Assembly (NCBI GenBank): GCA_003246365.1
Contig: QKAN01000106.1
Span: forward strand, 1-32,598
Direction: 5' to 3'
From: Clostridia bacterium
GTDB taxonomy: Bacteria > Bacillota > Clostridia > Christensenellales > CAG-138
DNA length: 32,598 bases
Below the pieces are notes generated by a model, which saw only the letters and a program-made list of their open reading frames with translations, was not told where the DNA came from and did no database searches. Both the position numbers and the translations under genes were made by a program. Below are positions 24,485 to 32,598 of the stretch, piece by piece (positions within the stretch are counted from its first letter, which is position 1; every line of letters starts with the position of its first letter).

Positions 24485-26785
24485 TCAATTTTGCCAGAAT
24501 CGAACGAGTTCTTCCTGCAGAGATGCGGCTGTTTGCACGCGCCGGACCGACCAGTGCGCGGGCAGCAACGCGCGGTATTCTGCCTGAGCATAGCGAGTGT
24601 CAATCAGCAACAGCGCACCTCTGTCGGTTTCCGTGCGGATAATGCGACCGGCGGCCTGCAGAACTTTGCTGACGCCGGGATATTGATAGGCATATCGATA
24701 GCCGCTTTGGTAAGTTTCCTCATATGCGTCGCGCAGCACGTCCCGCTCCAGACAAAGCTGCGGCAGACCGACGCCGACGACCACCGCGCCGCAGAGGCGC
24801 TCGGCCGGCAGGTCGATTCCCTCCGCAAATACGCCGCCCATTACGGCAAGGCCGATGGTAACGCCCTCGTTGTCCGGCTGAAACTGTGCGAGAAAATCCG
24901 CGCGCGCTGCGTCGTCCATCTTTTGAGATTGTTCAACGAAATGAACATCCGGCAGAGCATCTTTGAGTAAACCGGAGAGTTGATTTAAGTATGCGTGGCT
25001 CGGCGCAAACACGAGATAATTTCCCCGCTCTCGCGCGGAGACAAACGCGCAGATTGCGTCCGTAACCGCCTGCATGGTTGCTTCCCGCGCGCGGTAACGC
25101 GTATCCAGCGGCAGATGATATACGGCAAGGTTTTCCGGCGGAAAGGGAGAAGGCAGAGAGAGCAGCGGCGTTTCCGCCTTAACGCCGCTCAAGTCGCGAT
25201 AAAACGAAAACGGCGTCAGCGTTGCAGAAAAGAGGATTTCGCTGCGGCATTTCTTATAAACTTCTGCCAGCTTTCCTGCCGTGTTTGTGCAAAACAGGGT
25301 GATTTTTCGCGTGGTCTTGCCGCCCTCGTAGAGGGTGCGGTAACTGACGTCGTAGAGTTCGAGGATATAACGAAACGTCGAAAGATCGAAGGATAGCTGT
25401 TGCGCCAGTGCGCGGTCGGCGGGTATCGTTTCGGCGGAAAGCTGGTCAAGCGCCGTCTCAATTGCCGACGCGAGCGTTTCCGGTGGTTCTTCTTTGGCGA
25501 GCGGTGGATCGATTTCATCAAAACAGGCGGAGATCGCTTTTTCCAACTTTTTGAGAGAAAGATAGAGCGGGCTTTTTCGCGCCTGTTTCGGAACCGATTT
25601 CCGCGTTTCTGCAATTGAGGAGAGGGAAAGTGCGGCGGAATACATACTGCGGGCGCGGTCGGGGAGATTATGCGCCTCGTCGACGAGCAAAACAAAACCG
25701 CCTCTGCCCGTTGTAAAAAAACGCTGCAACCGAACGCGCGGATCGAACGCGTAGTTATAGTCGCAAATGATCAAGTCGCAGGAGAGCGAAAGATCCAGCG
25801 AAAGCTCAAATGGGCAGAGGAAATGCCGCGACGCATGCGCTCGAATTTCGTCCGGCGTAAATACGCCGTCGATTTCACTCATACTTGAGAGTGCTTCGCC
25901 GAGACGGTCATAATATCCCGTTGCGCGCGGACAGTCTCCCTCGCGGCAAATCGGCTGATCATATACGCACATTTTTTCTTTGGCGGAGATTACAACGGCG
26001 CGCAGATGCGGCGCGTCAAGCAGCCGCGCCGCGTTGATCGCGGCTTCTTGCTGTGTTGTTCGCGCGGTGAGATAAAAAATCTTGTTCGTATGACCGTCTG
26101 CAACCGCTTTGAGCGCAGGGAACAGCGCCGCCATGGTTTTGCCCGTGCCGGTCGGCGCCTGCGCAAGCAGCGCGGATTTTTCGCGGATGGCATAATACAC
26201 CTGCGAAGCGAATTCCCGTTGACCGGTTCGAAACGACGGATATGGAAACGCCAGCGCTTTACCGTCGGCGCGCAGCGCGCGCTCGTGCCGGTATTCCGTT
26301 TCCAGCAGCGCGAGATAACGCCCCGTAACCAAAAGATAGAATTCCTCCAGCGCGGAAAAGGAAAGAGACTCTGTAAATGTGGTGATTTCGCCTGTGTCCA
26401 GATGAAAATACGTCAGGCTGACGTCAATTTGCGGGAGTGATTCGATGATGCTAAACAGATAGGCATAGCACTTTGCCTGCGCCCAGTGTTGCGGGTCTCC
26501 GCCGTGGAGATGATCGCTGTCGAGATAGGTCGTCTTGATTTCTTCAACACGCTCTTTGCCGTAAAGCCGGTCAATCCTGCCGTAAACAGTCAGTTCGATC
26601 AGTTCGGAAGAGACGACGCCGGAAACAGACACTTCGTTTTGCGCGCCGTCCGCCGCCACGCGCTGCAACGCCTGATGTCCGCGAATCCCGTCCAACAAAC
26701 GCGCGGAAGAAGCCGACGGCGAGATGCTGCCCGACAGCAATACGGTTTCTACCAAAGTGCGAACGGCGACGCGGCGTTTTTCCAA
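24485..26785 (-). CDS. PD-(D/E)XK nuclease-XPD/DinG-like helicase fusion, TTG start
   Basis: A 766-residue DNA repair-type protein. The N-terminal part (about 1-190) resembles a Cas4/RecB-type nuclease: GRIDRL (D72), VEEIKTTY (E82, K84) and AQAKCYAYL form the D-ExK-Q pattern. The rest is a superfamily 2 helicase of the XPD/DinG branch, with Walker A APTGTGKT (210-217), DEAH (369-372) and four cysteines (273, 280, 285, 324) positioned as in XPD iron-sulphur clusters. It probably unwinds and trims damaged or recombining DNA. I place the start at TTG 26785: GGAG lies 8 nt upstream, the product then begins MEKRRVAVRTLVE, and the -10 at 26826 lies upstream of it but inside the longer ATG reading from 26872. 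Confidence 0.88.
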   Translation of the reverse strand: MEKRRVAVRTLVETVLLSGSISPSASSARLLDGIRGHQALQRVAADGAQNEVSVSGVVSSELIELTVYGRIDRLYGKERVEEIKTTYLDSDHLHGGDPQHWAQAKCYAYLFSIIESLPQIDVSLTYFHLDTGEITTFTESLSFSALEEFYLLVTGRYLALLETEYRHERALRADGKALAFPYPSFRTGQREFASQVYYAIREKSALLAQAPTGTGKTMAALFPALKAVADGHTNKIFYLTARTTQQEAAINAARLLDAPHLRAVVISAKEKMCVYDQPICREGDCPRATGYYDRLGEALSSMSEIDGVFTPDEIRAHASRHFLCPFELSLDLSLSCDLIICDYNYAFDPRVRLQRFFTTGRGGFVLLVDEAHNLPDRARSMYSAALSLSSIAETRKSVPKQARKSPLYLSLKKLEKAISACFDEIDPPLAKEEPPETLASAIETALDQLSAETIPADRALAQQLSFDLSTFRYILELYDVSYRTLYEGGKTTRKITLFCTNTAGKLAEVYKKCRSEILFSATLTPFSFYRDLSGVKAETPLLSLPSPFPPENLAVYHLPLDTRYRAREATMQAVTDAICAFVSARERGNYLVFAPSHAYLNQLSGLLKDALPDVHFVEQSQKMDDAARADFLAQFQPDNEGVTIGLAVMGGVFAEGIDLPAERLCGAVVVGVGLPQLCLERDVLRDAYEETYQSGYRYAYQYPGVSKVLQAAGRIIRTETDRGALLLIDTRYAQAEYRALLPAHWSVRRVQTAASLQEELVRFWQN

Positions 26786-26825
26786 AACGATTTCTCCAAA
26801 AAGAGTACATTTGTTTGCTTTTGCT

Positions 26826-26834
26826 ATTATAACA
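26826..26834 (-). promoter_or_regulatory. extended -10 promoter of the nuclease-helicase gene
   Basis: On minus TGTTATAAT is a consensus extended -10; a -35 at 17 nt (GATGCA, 26849-26854) is poor. The element lies 41 nt before the TTG start. It is the mirror image of the -10 of the divergent TetR-type gene. Confidence 0.65.
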
Positions 26835-26866
26835 TAGAAAAGCTGCGCTGCATCGCCAAAAGATAG

Positions 26867-26894
26867 TTGCATGCGAATTGTGTTCTGTTATAAT
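26867..26894 (+). promoter_or_regulatory. promoter of the TetR-type gene
   Basis: TTGCAT (26867-26872), a 16-nt spacer and consensus TATAAT (26889-26894) with a TGT extension. Transcription would begin near 26901, within a palindrome. Confidence 0.75.
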
Positions 26895-26920
26895 AAACTC
26901 ATTAAACCAAATCAGTTTAT
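26893..26920 (+). promoter_or_regulatory. 28-bp operator-like palindrome at the TetR-type gene
   Basis: Arms of 11 bp (ATAAACTCATT, 26893-26903; AATCAGTTTAT, 26910-26920) match at 10 of 11 positions around a 6-bp centre. The site overlaps the last bases of the -10 and the start of transcription. TetR-family dimers bind palindromes of 15 to 28 bp and commonly repress themselves, so this is a candidate autoregulatory operator. Confidence 0.7.
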
Positions 26921-26976
26921 CAAGTATTTCTAAAAATCTATATCACAATTTGAACAAAAAAATATGCGAGGCAGCT

Positions 26977-27552
26977 ATGACGAACGAAATAGACCTATAT
27001 CGCGAAACATTTGCGTTGTATCAAGAGCAGGGGGCAAAATTCACGATGGATGAACTGGCCTTACGCTTAGCCATCAGCAAAAAAACGCTCTATGAAATGG
27101 TGCGCTCCAAGGATGAACTGGTCGACCGTGCGCTGACGTTTTATTTTGATGCGGTGGAACAGGAACAGACAAGTATTCGAAGCGATTCTTCGCTCAACGC
27201 GTTGGAACGGGTGGAAAGGTTGCTTTGCGTCGTGCCGGAAATGCCGTTTCACGAATACCGGATGCGCGAACTCAAGCGCGCGTTTCCAGAGGCGTATCGG
27301 CGTATGACCGACTGGCTGGAAACCGGCTGGGGAAATACGTTTTCCGTCATGCAAATAGCCATAACCGAAGGTTTTTTGGAACCGTTTGACCGGGAACTTT
27401 TCAGTCGCATCTATGCGTACGCGATGGAAAGGCTGATGCTTGAGAGCGAACAGATGAAAACAGCGGATTTTGCCGATTTGCAAAAACGTGCGGTAAGAAT
27501 GCTGCTCTGCGGTGTTTGCTCTGCAACTGGCAGGGCGCAATTGGGTAATTAA
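26977..27552 (+). CDS. TetR/AcrR-family transcriptional regulator
   Basis: A 191-residue protein with an N-terminal helix-turn-helix (about 18-50; FTMDELALRLAISKKTLYEMV, then RSKDELVDRAL), typical of TetR repressors. The C-terminal part (60-191) is helical and would bind a ligand, which I cannot predict. ATG 26977 has only a weak GAGG upstream; an in-frame GTG-type extension to 26878 would run through the promoter and is rejected. The gene is divergent from the nuclease-helicase and 62 nt upstream of the propeller gene, with which it is probably co-transcribed, so it may control that gene as well as itself. Confidence 0.87.
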   Translation: MTNEIDLYRETFALYQEQGAKFTMDELALRLAISKKTLYEMVRSKDELVDRALTFYFDAVEQEQTSIRSDSSLNALERVERLLCVVPEMPFHEYRMRELKRAFPEAYRRMTDWLETGWGNTFSVMQIAITEGFLEPFDRELFSRIYAYAMERLMLESEQMKTADFADLQKRAVRMLLCGVCSATGRAQLGN

Positions 27553-27614
27553 TTGAGGCATGTCTAGTGAAAAAGGGTATGGAACAACTGGATGTTTAAC
27601 AGGAGGGGCAGCAA

Positions 27615-30212
27615 ATGAAACAACAAACGGAAAATGCAAAAAAAAGTAATAGGAAACGTCGTATCGGTTGGAAGATTTTGCTGGGAGCAATCCTGATAGG
27701 CGCAGCAGTTGCTGTGGTTTTGCTGGTTCCCTTCGGCGAATATGACATATCGCCTGCGCCAACGACGCAGACGCTTGCGGGCGGCACGTTTGTTTATGAT
27801 CTCCCGCTCGATTCTACAAGCCCCTGGGCAAAATTCCGCGCGAATGCGCTCAACAACGGCAGAAGCGCGGTAGAACCGGTGACGGATGAATCGCTGTTGC
27901 CTTGGAGTTATCGCACGGGAAAAGGGATATTCTCGTCTCCCGTTGTGGATGCGGCGGGCAACTGCTATATTGGCTCGGCGGATACGGTGTTTTACTGCTT
28001 TGCGCCGGATGGATCGGTAACATGGAGCGTCAAAACAGGAGAAATCATCGATTCATCCGCTCTGCTGGACGACGAGGGCCATGTTTACTTTGGCTCCGGG
28101 GATGCGAACGTATATTGCCTTGACCGCGAAACTGGCGAAATTTTGTGGAAATCACAAGCGCAAACAACAGACGAAGTGGAAGCGCAATACGACATTGAAA
28201 CCTATAACGTGAACTGGTTTGAAGGGAATATCGGCATTTTGCCGGACGGCACGCTGTTAGCCCCGAACGACAACTATCTCGTATATGCGCTCAATCGAGA
28301 AACGGGCGAACGGGAATATGCCTACCTTGCCAATGAGATGGTATGGTCGCTGCCTTCGGTTAACCAGCAAACGGGACGAATCTTTTTTGCCTCCGACAAC
28401 CAGATATTAAAGAATGTGTTTGCGTACGAAATCGGGGGAGAACGCATCTGGTTGAGCGGCAGTTTCGGCACCGTTGCGGCAACGACATTGCTGACCAACA
28501 CGTCTGAAAAAGGCGCGGTGATCGTCGGCGGGTTTGACGGATTTGTGCGCGCCTTTGCGCAGGACAGCGGGAAATTACTCTGGAAATTTGGTACAAAAGA
28601 CCACATTTATGCCAGCCCGGCGCAGTTAAGCGACGGCACGATCATACAGGGCAGCACGGACGGTACGCTGTATGCCATCGATCCTGAAACAGGCAGCTCG
28701 ATTTGGGAGTTTGACACGCTCGAGCCCATCCGATCGTCTCCCGCTGTGGACGCGGAGGACAACATTTATTTCGGCAATGGTGAAGGAAAGCTCTATTGCA
28801 TTAATCCGGATGGAACACTGCGCTGGAGTTACCAGTGCATCACCGAATCGCGGAACGATCTGAACGGTTCTCCTGCGCTGGGGTTTGACGGAGTATACAT
28901 TGCTGGCGAGAGCGGCGAGGTGTTTTTCGTGCCGTATGACTACCCGCTGACTACCGCAGGTAAAGCGGATTCGCGTTGCTATACGGCGGGCGAGAGCATG
29001 CCGCAAGACGGCGCGAATCTGCTCGTGACGACTAGCTTCGGCGCAACGCTTTTAACCCCGCCGGAAGAAATTGACGCAAATGAACCGCTCACAATTTCTC
29101 TGTTTGTGCGGCAGGATGGAGACAATGTGCTCTCTGCGTTTGAGCGAAGCAGCGTCTCCGTCGCGATCGACGGCAACGAAGGATATCGAGTAGACGTTGG
29201 CGCGACAAACCGGTTTCTGAATATCGTGCCGCCGTTGAGCAGCTGGAAGGCGGACGAAAACGGAAACATTTTGGTTGTCATCGACGCAGATTATAAAACG
29301 AATCTTTCCCGTTTTGGATTGAAGTTTTTTGGAGGCAAGGCAGGCGGCACAATCCATCAGGAGTTGGTATTCCACATCAACGACGGTACATCAGCTTCCG
29401 GTTCATTTGTTGCAGCTGCTCAGAGCGATGAGCAGAGCGTGCTGGAGCTTAGCCGTCTCTCTGTGCCGACGCCGTCTATACTGCCTTCGTATAACCAGAT
29501 CGGGTTTGATTCCCTGCACTATATTGCGGGTGTTGTGGATATGCCGGACACGGGAGACTATCTGCTTTGGGTTATTGAAGGACGATTGCAGGAGGACGGA
29601 ACATCCGCCATCGACCCGTCGGCAGTTACGCGTTATCCAATGCTGCTGCACGAGGAAAACGGTCTTGTGACGCTCTATAACGAAGACGGGTTTAAGATCA
29701 ATTTCATCGGTTCCTGGGATATGCCGTTTGCGTATTATCGCATCAGCGCACCGCTGAACGCGGACGGAACGTTCGCGCGCGATGCGGATTTAATCGCCGT
29801 TGCAAACTGCGACGAGATCGAGTTTTATGGAATCGGGCTTAAACTCATGGGTATGAGTGATTTTAAAACGGGGCAGATGTTTGTTCGCGGCGGTGTGCGC
29901 CTGACGCAGCGAGAGAACGCCAGCCTTCCGGAAGGCATAGGTGAAATCACAGTGGAACAAAGAGAAGGAATGTTAATCGCCCGCTTTACTGATACGACGC
30001 TGCAGGCAGACGAACACGTTTACAGCCTGCTGCTGACGGATCAGAATGGCCATCCGCTTTCGCTGTATTACACAAAGAATACGGCCGCCTATGCCGGCGA
30101 AGACGGAACAATAGACTCCGTTGTGCTGACGCTTGATAAAGGCGAGTCGATCCCCGACGGCGCGCGCGTCTATGTCATGGTGGATACATATCCGGTTTAT
30201 ATTGCAAAATAG
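27615..30212 (+). CDS. Membrane-anchored PQQ-like beta-propeller protein
   Basis: An 865-residue protein with a basic N-terminus, one membrane segment (about 17-42) and an extracellular remainder. Residues 85-450 hold repeated PQQ-type propeller blades, with motifs such as SSPVVDAAGNCYIGSADTVF, VYFGSGDANVYCLDRETGEI and GTLYAIDPETGSSIWEF. The binding of PQQ itself is not implied; many such propellers are scaffolds or polymer- or protein-binding domains. The C-terminal 400 residues appear beta-rich with no domain I can name. AGGAGGGG is about 6 nt before the ATG. It lies behind the TetR-type gene in the same direction and converges with the HelD gene. Confidence 0.82.
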   Translation: MKQQTENAKKSNRKRRIGWKILLGAILIGAAVAVVLLVPFGEYDISPAPTTQTLAGGTFVYDLPLDSTSPWAKFRANALNNGRSAVEPVTDESLLPWSYRTGKGIFSSPVVDAAGNCYIGSADTVFYCFAPDGSVTWSVKTGEIIDSSALLDDEGHVYFGSGDANVYCLDRETGEILWKSQAQTTDEVEAQYDIETYNVNWFEGNIGILPDGTLLAPNDNYLVYALNRETGEREYAYLANEMVWSLPSVNQQTGRIFFASDNQILKNVFAYEIGGERIWLSGSFGTVAATTLLTNTSEKGAVIVGGFDGFVRAFAQDSGKLLWKFGTKDHIYASPAQLSDGTIIQGSTDGTLYAIDPETGSSIWEFDTLEPIRSSPAVDAEDNIYFGNGEGKLYCINPDGTLRWSYQCITESRNDLNGSPALGFDGVYIAGESGEVFFVPYDYPLTTAGKADSRCYTAGESMPQDGANLLVTTSFGATLLTPPEEIDANEPLTISLFVRQDGDNVLSAFERSSVSVAIDGNEGYRVDVGATNRFLNIVPPLSSWKADENGNILVVIDADYKTNLSRFGLKFFGGKAGGTIHQELVFHINDGTSASGSFVAAAQSDEQSVLELSRLSVPTPSILPSYNQIGFDSLHYIAGVVDMPDTGDYLLWVIEGRLQEDGTSAIDPSAVTRYPMLLHEENGLVTLYNEDGFKINFIGSWDMPFAYYRISAPLNADGTFARDADLIAVANCDEIEFYGIGLKLMGMSDFKTGQMFVRGGVRLTQRENASLPEGIGEITVEQREGMLIARFTDTTLQADEHVYSLLLTDQNGHPLSLYYTKNTAAYAGEDGTIDSVVLTLDKGESIPDGARVYVMVDTYPVYIAK

Positions 30213-30228
30213 CAGCGAATGATAAAGC

Positions 30229-30254
30229 AAGAAACCGCCTTTGGGCGGTTTCTT
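30229..30254. terminator. hairpin between the propeller and HelD genes
   Basis: An 11-bp stem (AAGAAACCGCC with GGCGGTTTCTT) and a 4-nt loop lie 16 nt after one stop and just after the other. The T-run is poor on both strands, so termination may be inefficient. Confidence 0.6.
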
Positions 30255-30260
30255 GGTCTG

Positions 30261-32501
30261 TTAAATTTCTGTGAGTGGTGGTTGCGGCAAAAAAGGAGAA
30301 GGTTCTCCGGTATGATAGATTTTGAGCGCATGCAGCGCGCGTGTGCACGCCGTGTACAGAAGCAGACGCTCTTCTTCGACTGCATAATTGCCGCCGCCCG
30401 CGTTTGTCAGGATAACGGCGTCGAACTCCAGCCCTTTGGCAAGATACGCAGGCAATACAACCGTTCCACGCGGAAATTCTTCCTCTCCGCCGAGAAGCGC
30501 ATGCACAGTTTGGTCTGATTTGAGCGAATGGTAAATCTCTTCCGCCTCTCCCCGTGTGCGGGTAATGATGCCGACGGACGCATATCCTTGCGCTTTAAAA
30601 TCGCCGATATCGCTGCGGATCGCTGCAAGGATTGCTTTATCATTTGTCTGCCTAACGACCGACGGTGCTGATCCGTGCCGACCGACGGATTCCACCGCGT
30701 TTGCGCTGCCAAGAATCTTGCCGCAGAAGCTAGTAATTTCCGCAGTTGAACGATAGCTCTTGGTAAACCGCAGCGTCAACGTATCCTCCACCGGAAAAAG
30801 GCGAGAAATCGCATCATATTCGCCGAGACTGGCAAATGGAGAGATCGACTGATTGAGATCACCGAGCATTGTAACGCTTGCCTGCGCAAAAAACAAACGG
30901 AGGATTTCGTATTGCAACGGTGTGTAATCCTGCGCTTCGTCAACCAGAAGAAATTTGATCTGCGCGGTTTTTTGCGTGCCGCCCAATGCGCCTTGCAGAT
31001 ACAATAGCGCGATCTGATCCTCATAATGCAGCACACCGGAATGCAGCGTTTCCAGCGTATAACGGGAAACGGAGGTTGCAATTTTCGTATCCGTGTCGGG
31101 GAGATATTCTGTAATTTCGGTTAAAAACGAGGTGTAGGCGCGCATGGCATTCATCTCGGTGATGCGCGCCGCTTCCGCGCGCGCAGGCTGCGTCTCCTGC
31201 CTTGCTGCCGCGCGGCTCCTCCGTCGGAGTTCATTTCGGTCAAGATATCCTTCTTCGGAGGACATTGCATCCGCTATTTCCCTTGCGCGCCGCTCCTGAT
31301 GAGCATCGAGCAAATAGACCATCCGTGCGCGCAATTTTTCGAACCGGGAGAAGTACGGAAACGCGGCATAGTCATAGGAAAACAGCTTTGCGAGTTCATC
31401 CGCACTCGCGATGCGAACACCGGAGCAAAACAACGCCGGAAATTCGACCGCCTGCGCCGTAAGTTCGCGCACATATGCCGTAATCGCGTCCCGGAACGCG
31501 GCGGAAGACTTCAAACGCAGGCTGGCGGTTCGTTCGGCATAGGCGGGATGGCTGCGCTTTGTGAGCAGATACTCCATGCGTTCATAATAGCCTTCGCGCC
31601 GGCCTTTGGTTTTCAGCGCACCGGAAAGAAACGCTTCAAACGTTGTTTGCAGCGTATTGGATTCTCCCAGTTCGGGCAAAACGCTGGAGATATAGTCACT
31701 GAACACCAGATTCGGCGAGAACACGATGATGTTCTGCGCGGTTACGGTATCCCGATGTCGATACAGTAGATATGCGATGCGGTGCAGCGCGACGGATGTT
31801 TTTCCGCTGCCGGCCGCGCCCTGCACGATGAGATGCCGATACGATTCGTTGCGGATTGCGCGGTTTTGCTCTCGCTGAATGGTGGTTACGATGGAGCGCA
31901 TCTTGCCGTCGGTGTATTGCGCAAGCATCTGCTGGAGGATTTCATCGTCGATCTTTAATCCGCTGTCAAAACAGTATTCCAATTTGCCGTTTACAATTTT
32001 ATATTGCCGCTTGAGCAGCAATTCGCCTTCCACTTTCCCCTGCGGCGTTTGAAAGGAAGCGGGGCCGATTTCATCGTCGTAAAACATGCCGGAAACAGGC
32101 GCACGCCAGTCGTATACGAAAATCCGGTTTTCGTCGTCGATCAAGCTGAATGCACCAATATAAAACGGTTTCTCTCCGGTGGAAGATTCTAAGCGAAAAT
32201 CGATTCGCCCGAAATAAGGGGAGAACAGCATTTTTTCCAACTTTGTTTTTTGTTGGGTCAGGATGCCGTGGCTTCGCTTCTGTTTTTTCATGATGTTGAT
32301 GAATTCCAGAAAATCGACCAGCTGATCCAGTCCGTTATCTGCCGAAATGGAACCAACGTTCTCCCAAAGCGCCTGCTGTGTCTCGATTGCGTCGCCTTCC
32401 AGCAGAGCGTCGCTAGCGGTGGCATCGTGATATTGCCGCTGTGCCTCCGCACGTACGGCGTTGAGCCACTCGGTTTCCAGTTTTAACGTTTCCTGATCCA
32501 T
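30261..32501 (-). CDS. helD: HelD-like UvrD-family helicase
   Basis: A 746-residue superfamily 1 ATPase. The charged, helical N-terminus, the YIGAFSLIDDENRIFVYDWRAP segment and the Walker A QGAAGSGKTSVALHRIAYLLY match the HelD family of Bacillota, in which the protein binds RNA polymerase and helps remove it from DNA after transcription. Motif II is in FLLVDEAQDY and later motifs include LTLRFTKSYRST and VVLPAYLAKGLEFDAVIL. I chose ATG 32501 because AAGGAG (32509-32514 on minus) precedes it closely. It is the last gene of the window; its promoter is partly or wholly outside. Confidence 0.9.
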   Translation of the reverse strand: MDQETLKLETEWLNAVRAEAQRQYHDATASDALLEGDAIETQQALWENVGSISADNGLDQLVDFLEFINIMKKQKRSHGILTQQKTKLEKMLFSPYFGRIDFRLESSTGEKPFYIGAFSLIDDENRIFVYDWRAPVSGMFYDDEIGPASFQTPQGKVEGELLLKRQYKIVNGKLEYCFDSGLKIDDEILQQMLAQYTDGKMRSIVTTIQREQNRAIRNESYRHLIVQGAAGSGKTSVALHRIAYLLYRHRDTVTAQNIIVFSPNLVFSDYISSVLPELGESNTLQTTFEAFLSGALKTKGRREGYYERMEYLLTKRSHPAYAERTASLRLKSSAAFRDAITAYVRELTAQAVEFPALFCSGVRIASADELAKLFSYDYAAFPYFSRFEKLRARMVYLLDAHQERRAREIADAMSSEEGYLDRNELRRRSRAAARQETQPARAEAARITEMNAMRAYTSFLTEITEYLPDTDTKIATSVSRYTLETLHSGVLHYEDQIALLYLQGALGGTQKTAQIKFLLVDEAQDYTPLQYEILRLFFAQASVTMLGDLNQSISPFASLGEYDAISRLFPVEDTLTLRFTKSYRSTAEITSFCGKILGSANAVESVGRHGSAPSVVRQTNDKAILAAIRSDIGDFKAQGYASVGIITRTRGEAEEIYHSLKSDQTVHALLGGEEEFPRGTVVLPAYLAKGLEFDAVILTNAGGGNYAVEEERLLLYTACTRALHALKIYHTGEPSPFLPQPPLTEI

Positions 32502-32598
32502 TTTGCCGCTCCTTGACAATTCCTGACCGCGCTCTATTGACAATAAAAGTAATGCATGCTAAAATAACAATATATATAAGTAATATTGCGAAATATTA

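Overview
The window looks like a chromosomal segment of a low-to-middle GC Bacillota, most likely a clostridial anaerobe. This is inferred from the gene families and their arrangement: a Thermotoga/Bacillus-type DAHP synthase, a one-operon shikimate pathway with a shikimate dehydrogenase-kinase fusion, a sodium-pump decarboxylase beta subunit, a HelD-type helicase, AGGAGG ribosome sites, many clear sigma-A-type promoters, and compact genes separated by AT-rich gaps. I see no rRNA, tRNA, insertion sequence, phage gene or CRISPR array.

Left arm (1-7140): a PAS-GAF-PAS-PAS-HD-GYP protein (predicted c-di-GMP phosphodiesterase) is divergent from a cellulose-synthase-like family 2 glycosyltransferase with a PilZ domain (predicted c-di-GMP receptor). 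A large multi-pass membrane protein that may be a GT-C-like glycosyltransferase follows. Together they look like a c-di-GMP-controlled exopolysaccharide or glycan module, with the turnover enzyme beside the synthase.

Centre (7141-15600): a tightly packed eight-gene operon, aroF-tyrA-aroB-aroA-aroC-pheA-aroEK-aroQ, encodes all seven shikimate steps plus the first steps of the Tyr and Phe branches. In front of it is a 34-residue leader ORF, 7285-7389, crowded with Tyr and Phe codons. It is followed by a strong intrinsic terminator and by segments that can form an exclusive antiterminator. This is a trp-style ribosome-mediated attenuator tuned to Tyr and Phe, and it is the most interesting regulatory element in the window. 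Genes meet at 3-nt gaps or 4-11-nt overlaps, so translational coupling is likely.

Right arm (15600-32598) is mixed housekeeping and accessory genes. It holds a UMF1-type MFS transporter; a small LEA-like repeat protein with an EF-hand/dockerin-like calcium loop; an OadB plus mini-OadG sodium-pump pair without an alpha subunit; a small dual-specificity-type phosphatase; a second MFS transporter; an unknown membrane protein; enolase; a HAD phosphatase; a PD-(D/E)XK nuclease-XPD-like helicase fusion; a TetR-type regulator with a 28-bp operator-like palindrome at its own start site; a membrane-anchored PQQ-propeller protein probably co-transcribed with it; and HelD. Convergent pairs (aroQ/UMF1, phosphatase/MFS, enolase/HAD, propeller/HelD) have a hairpin between them that can serve both strands.
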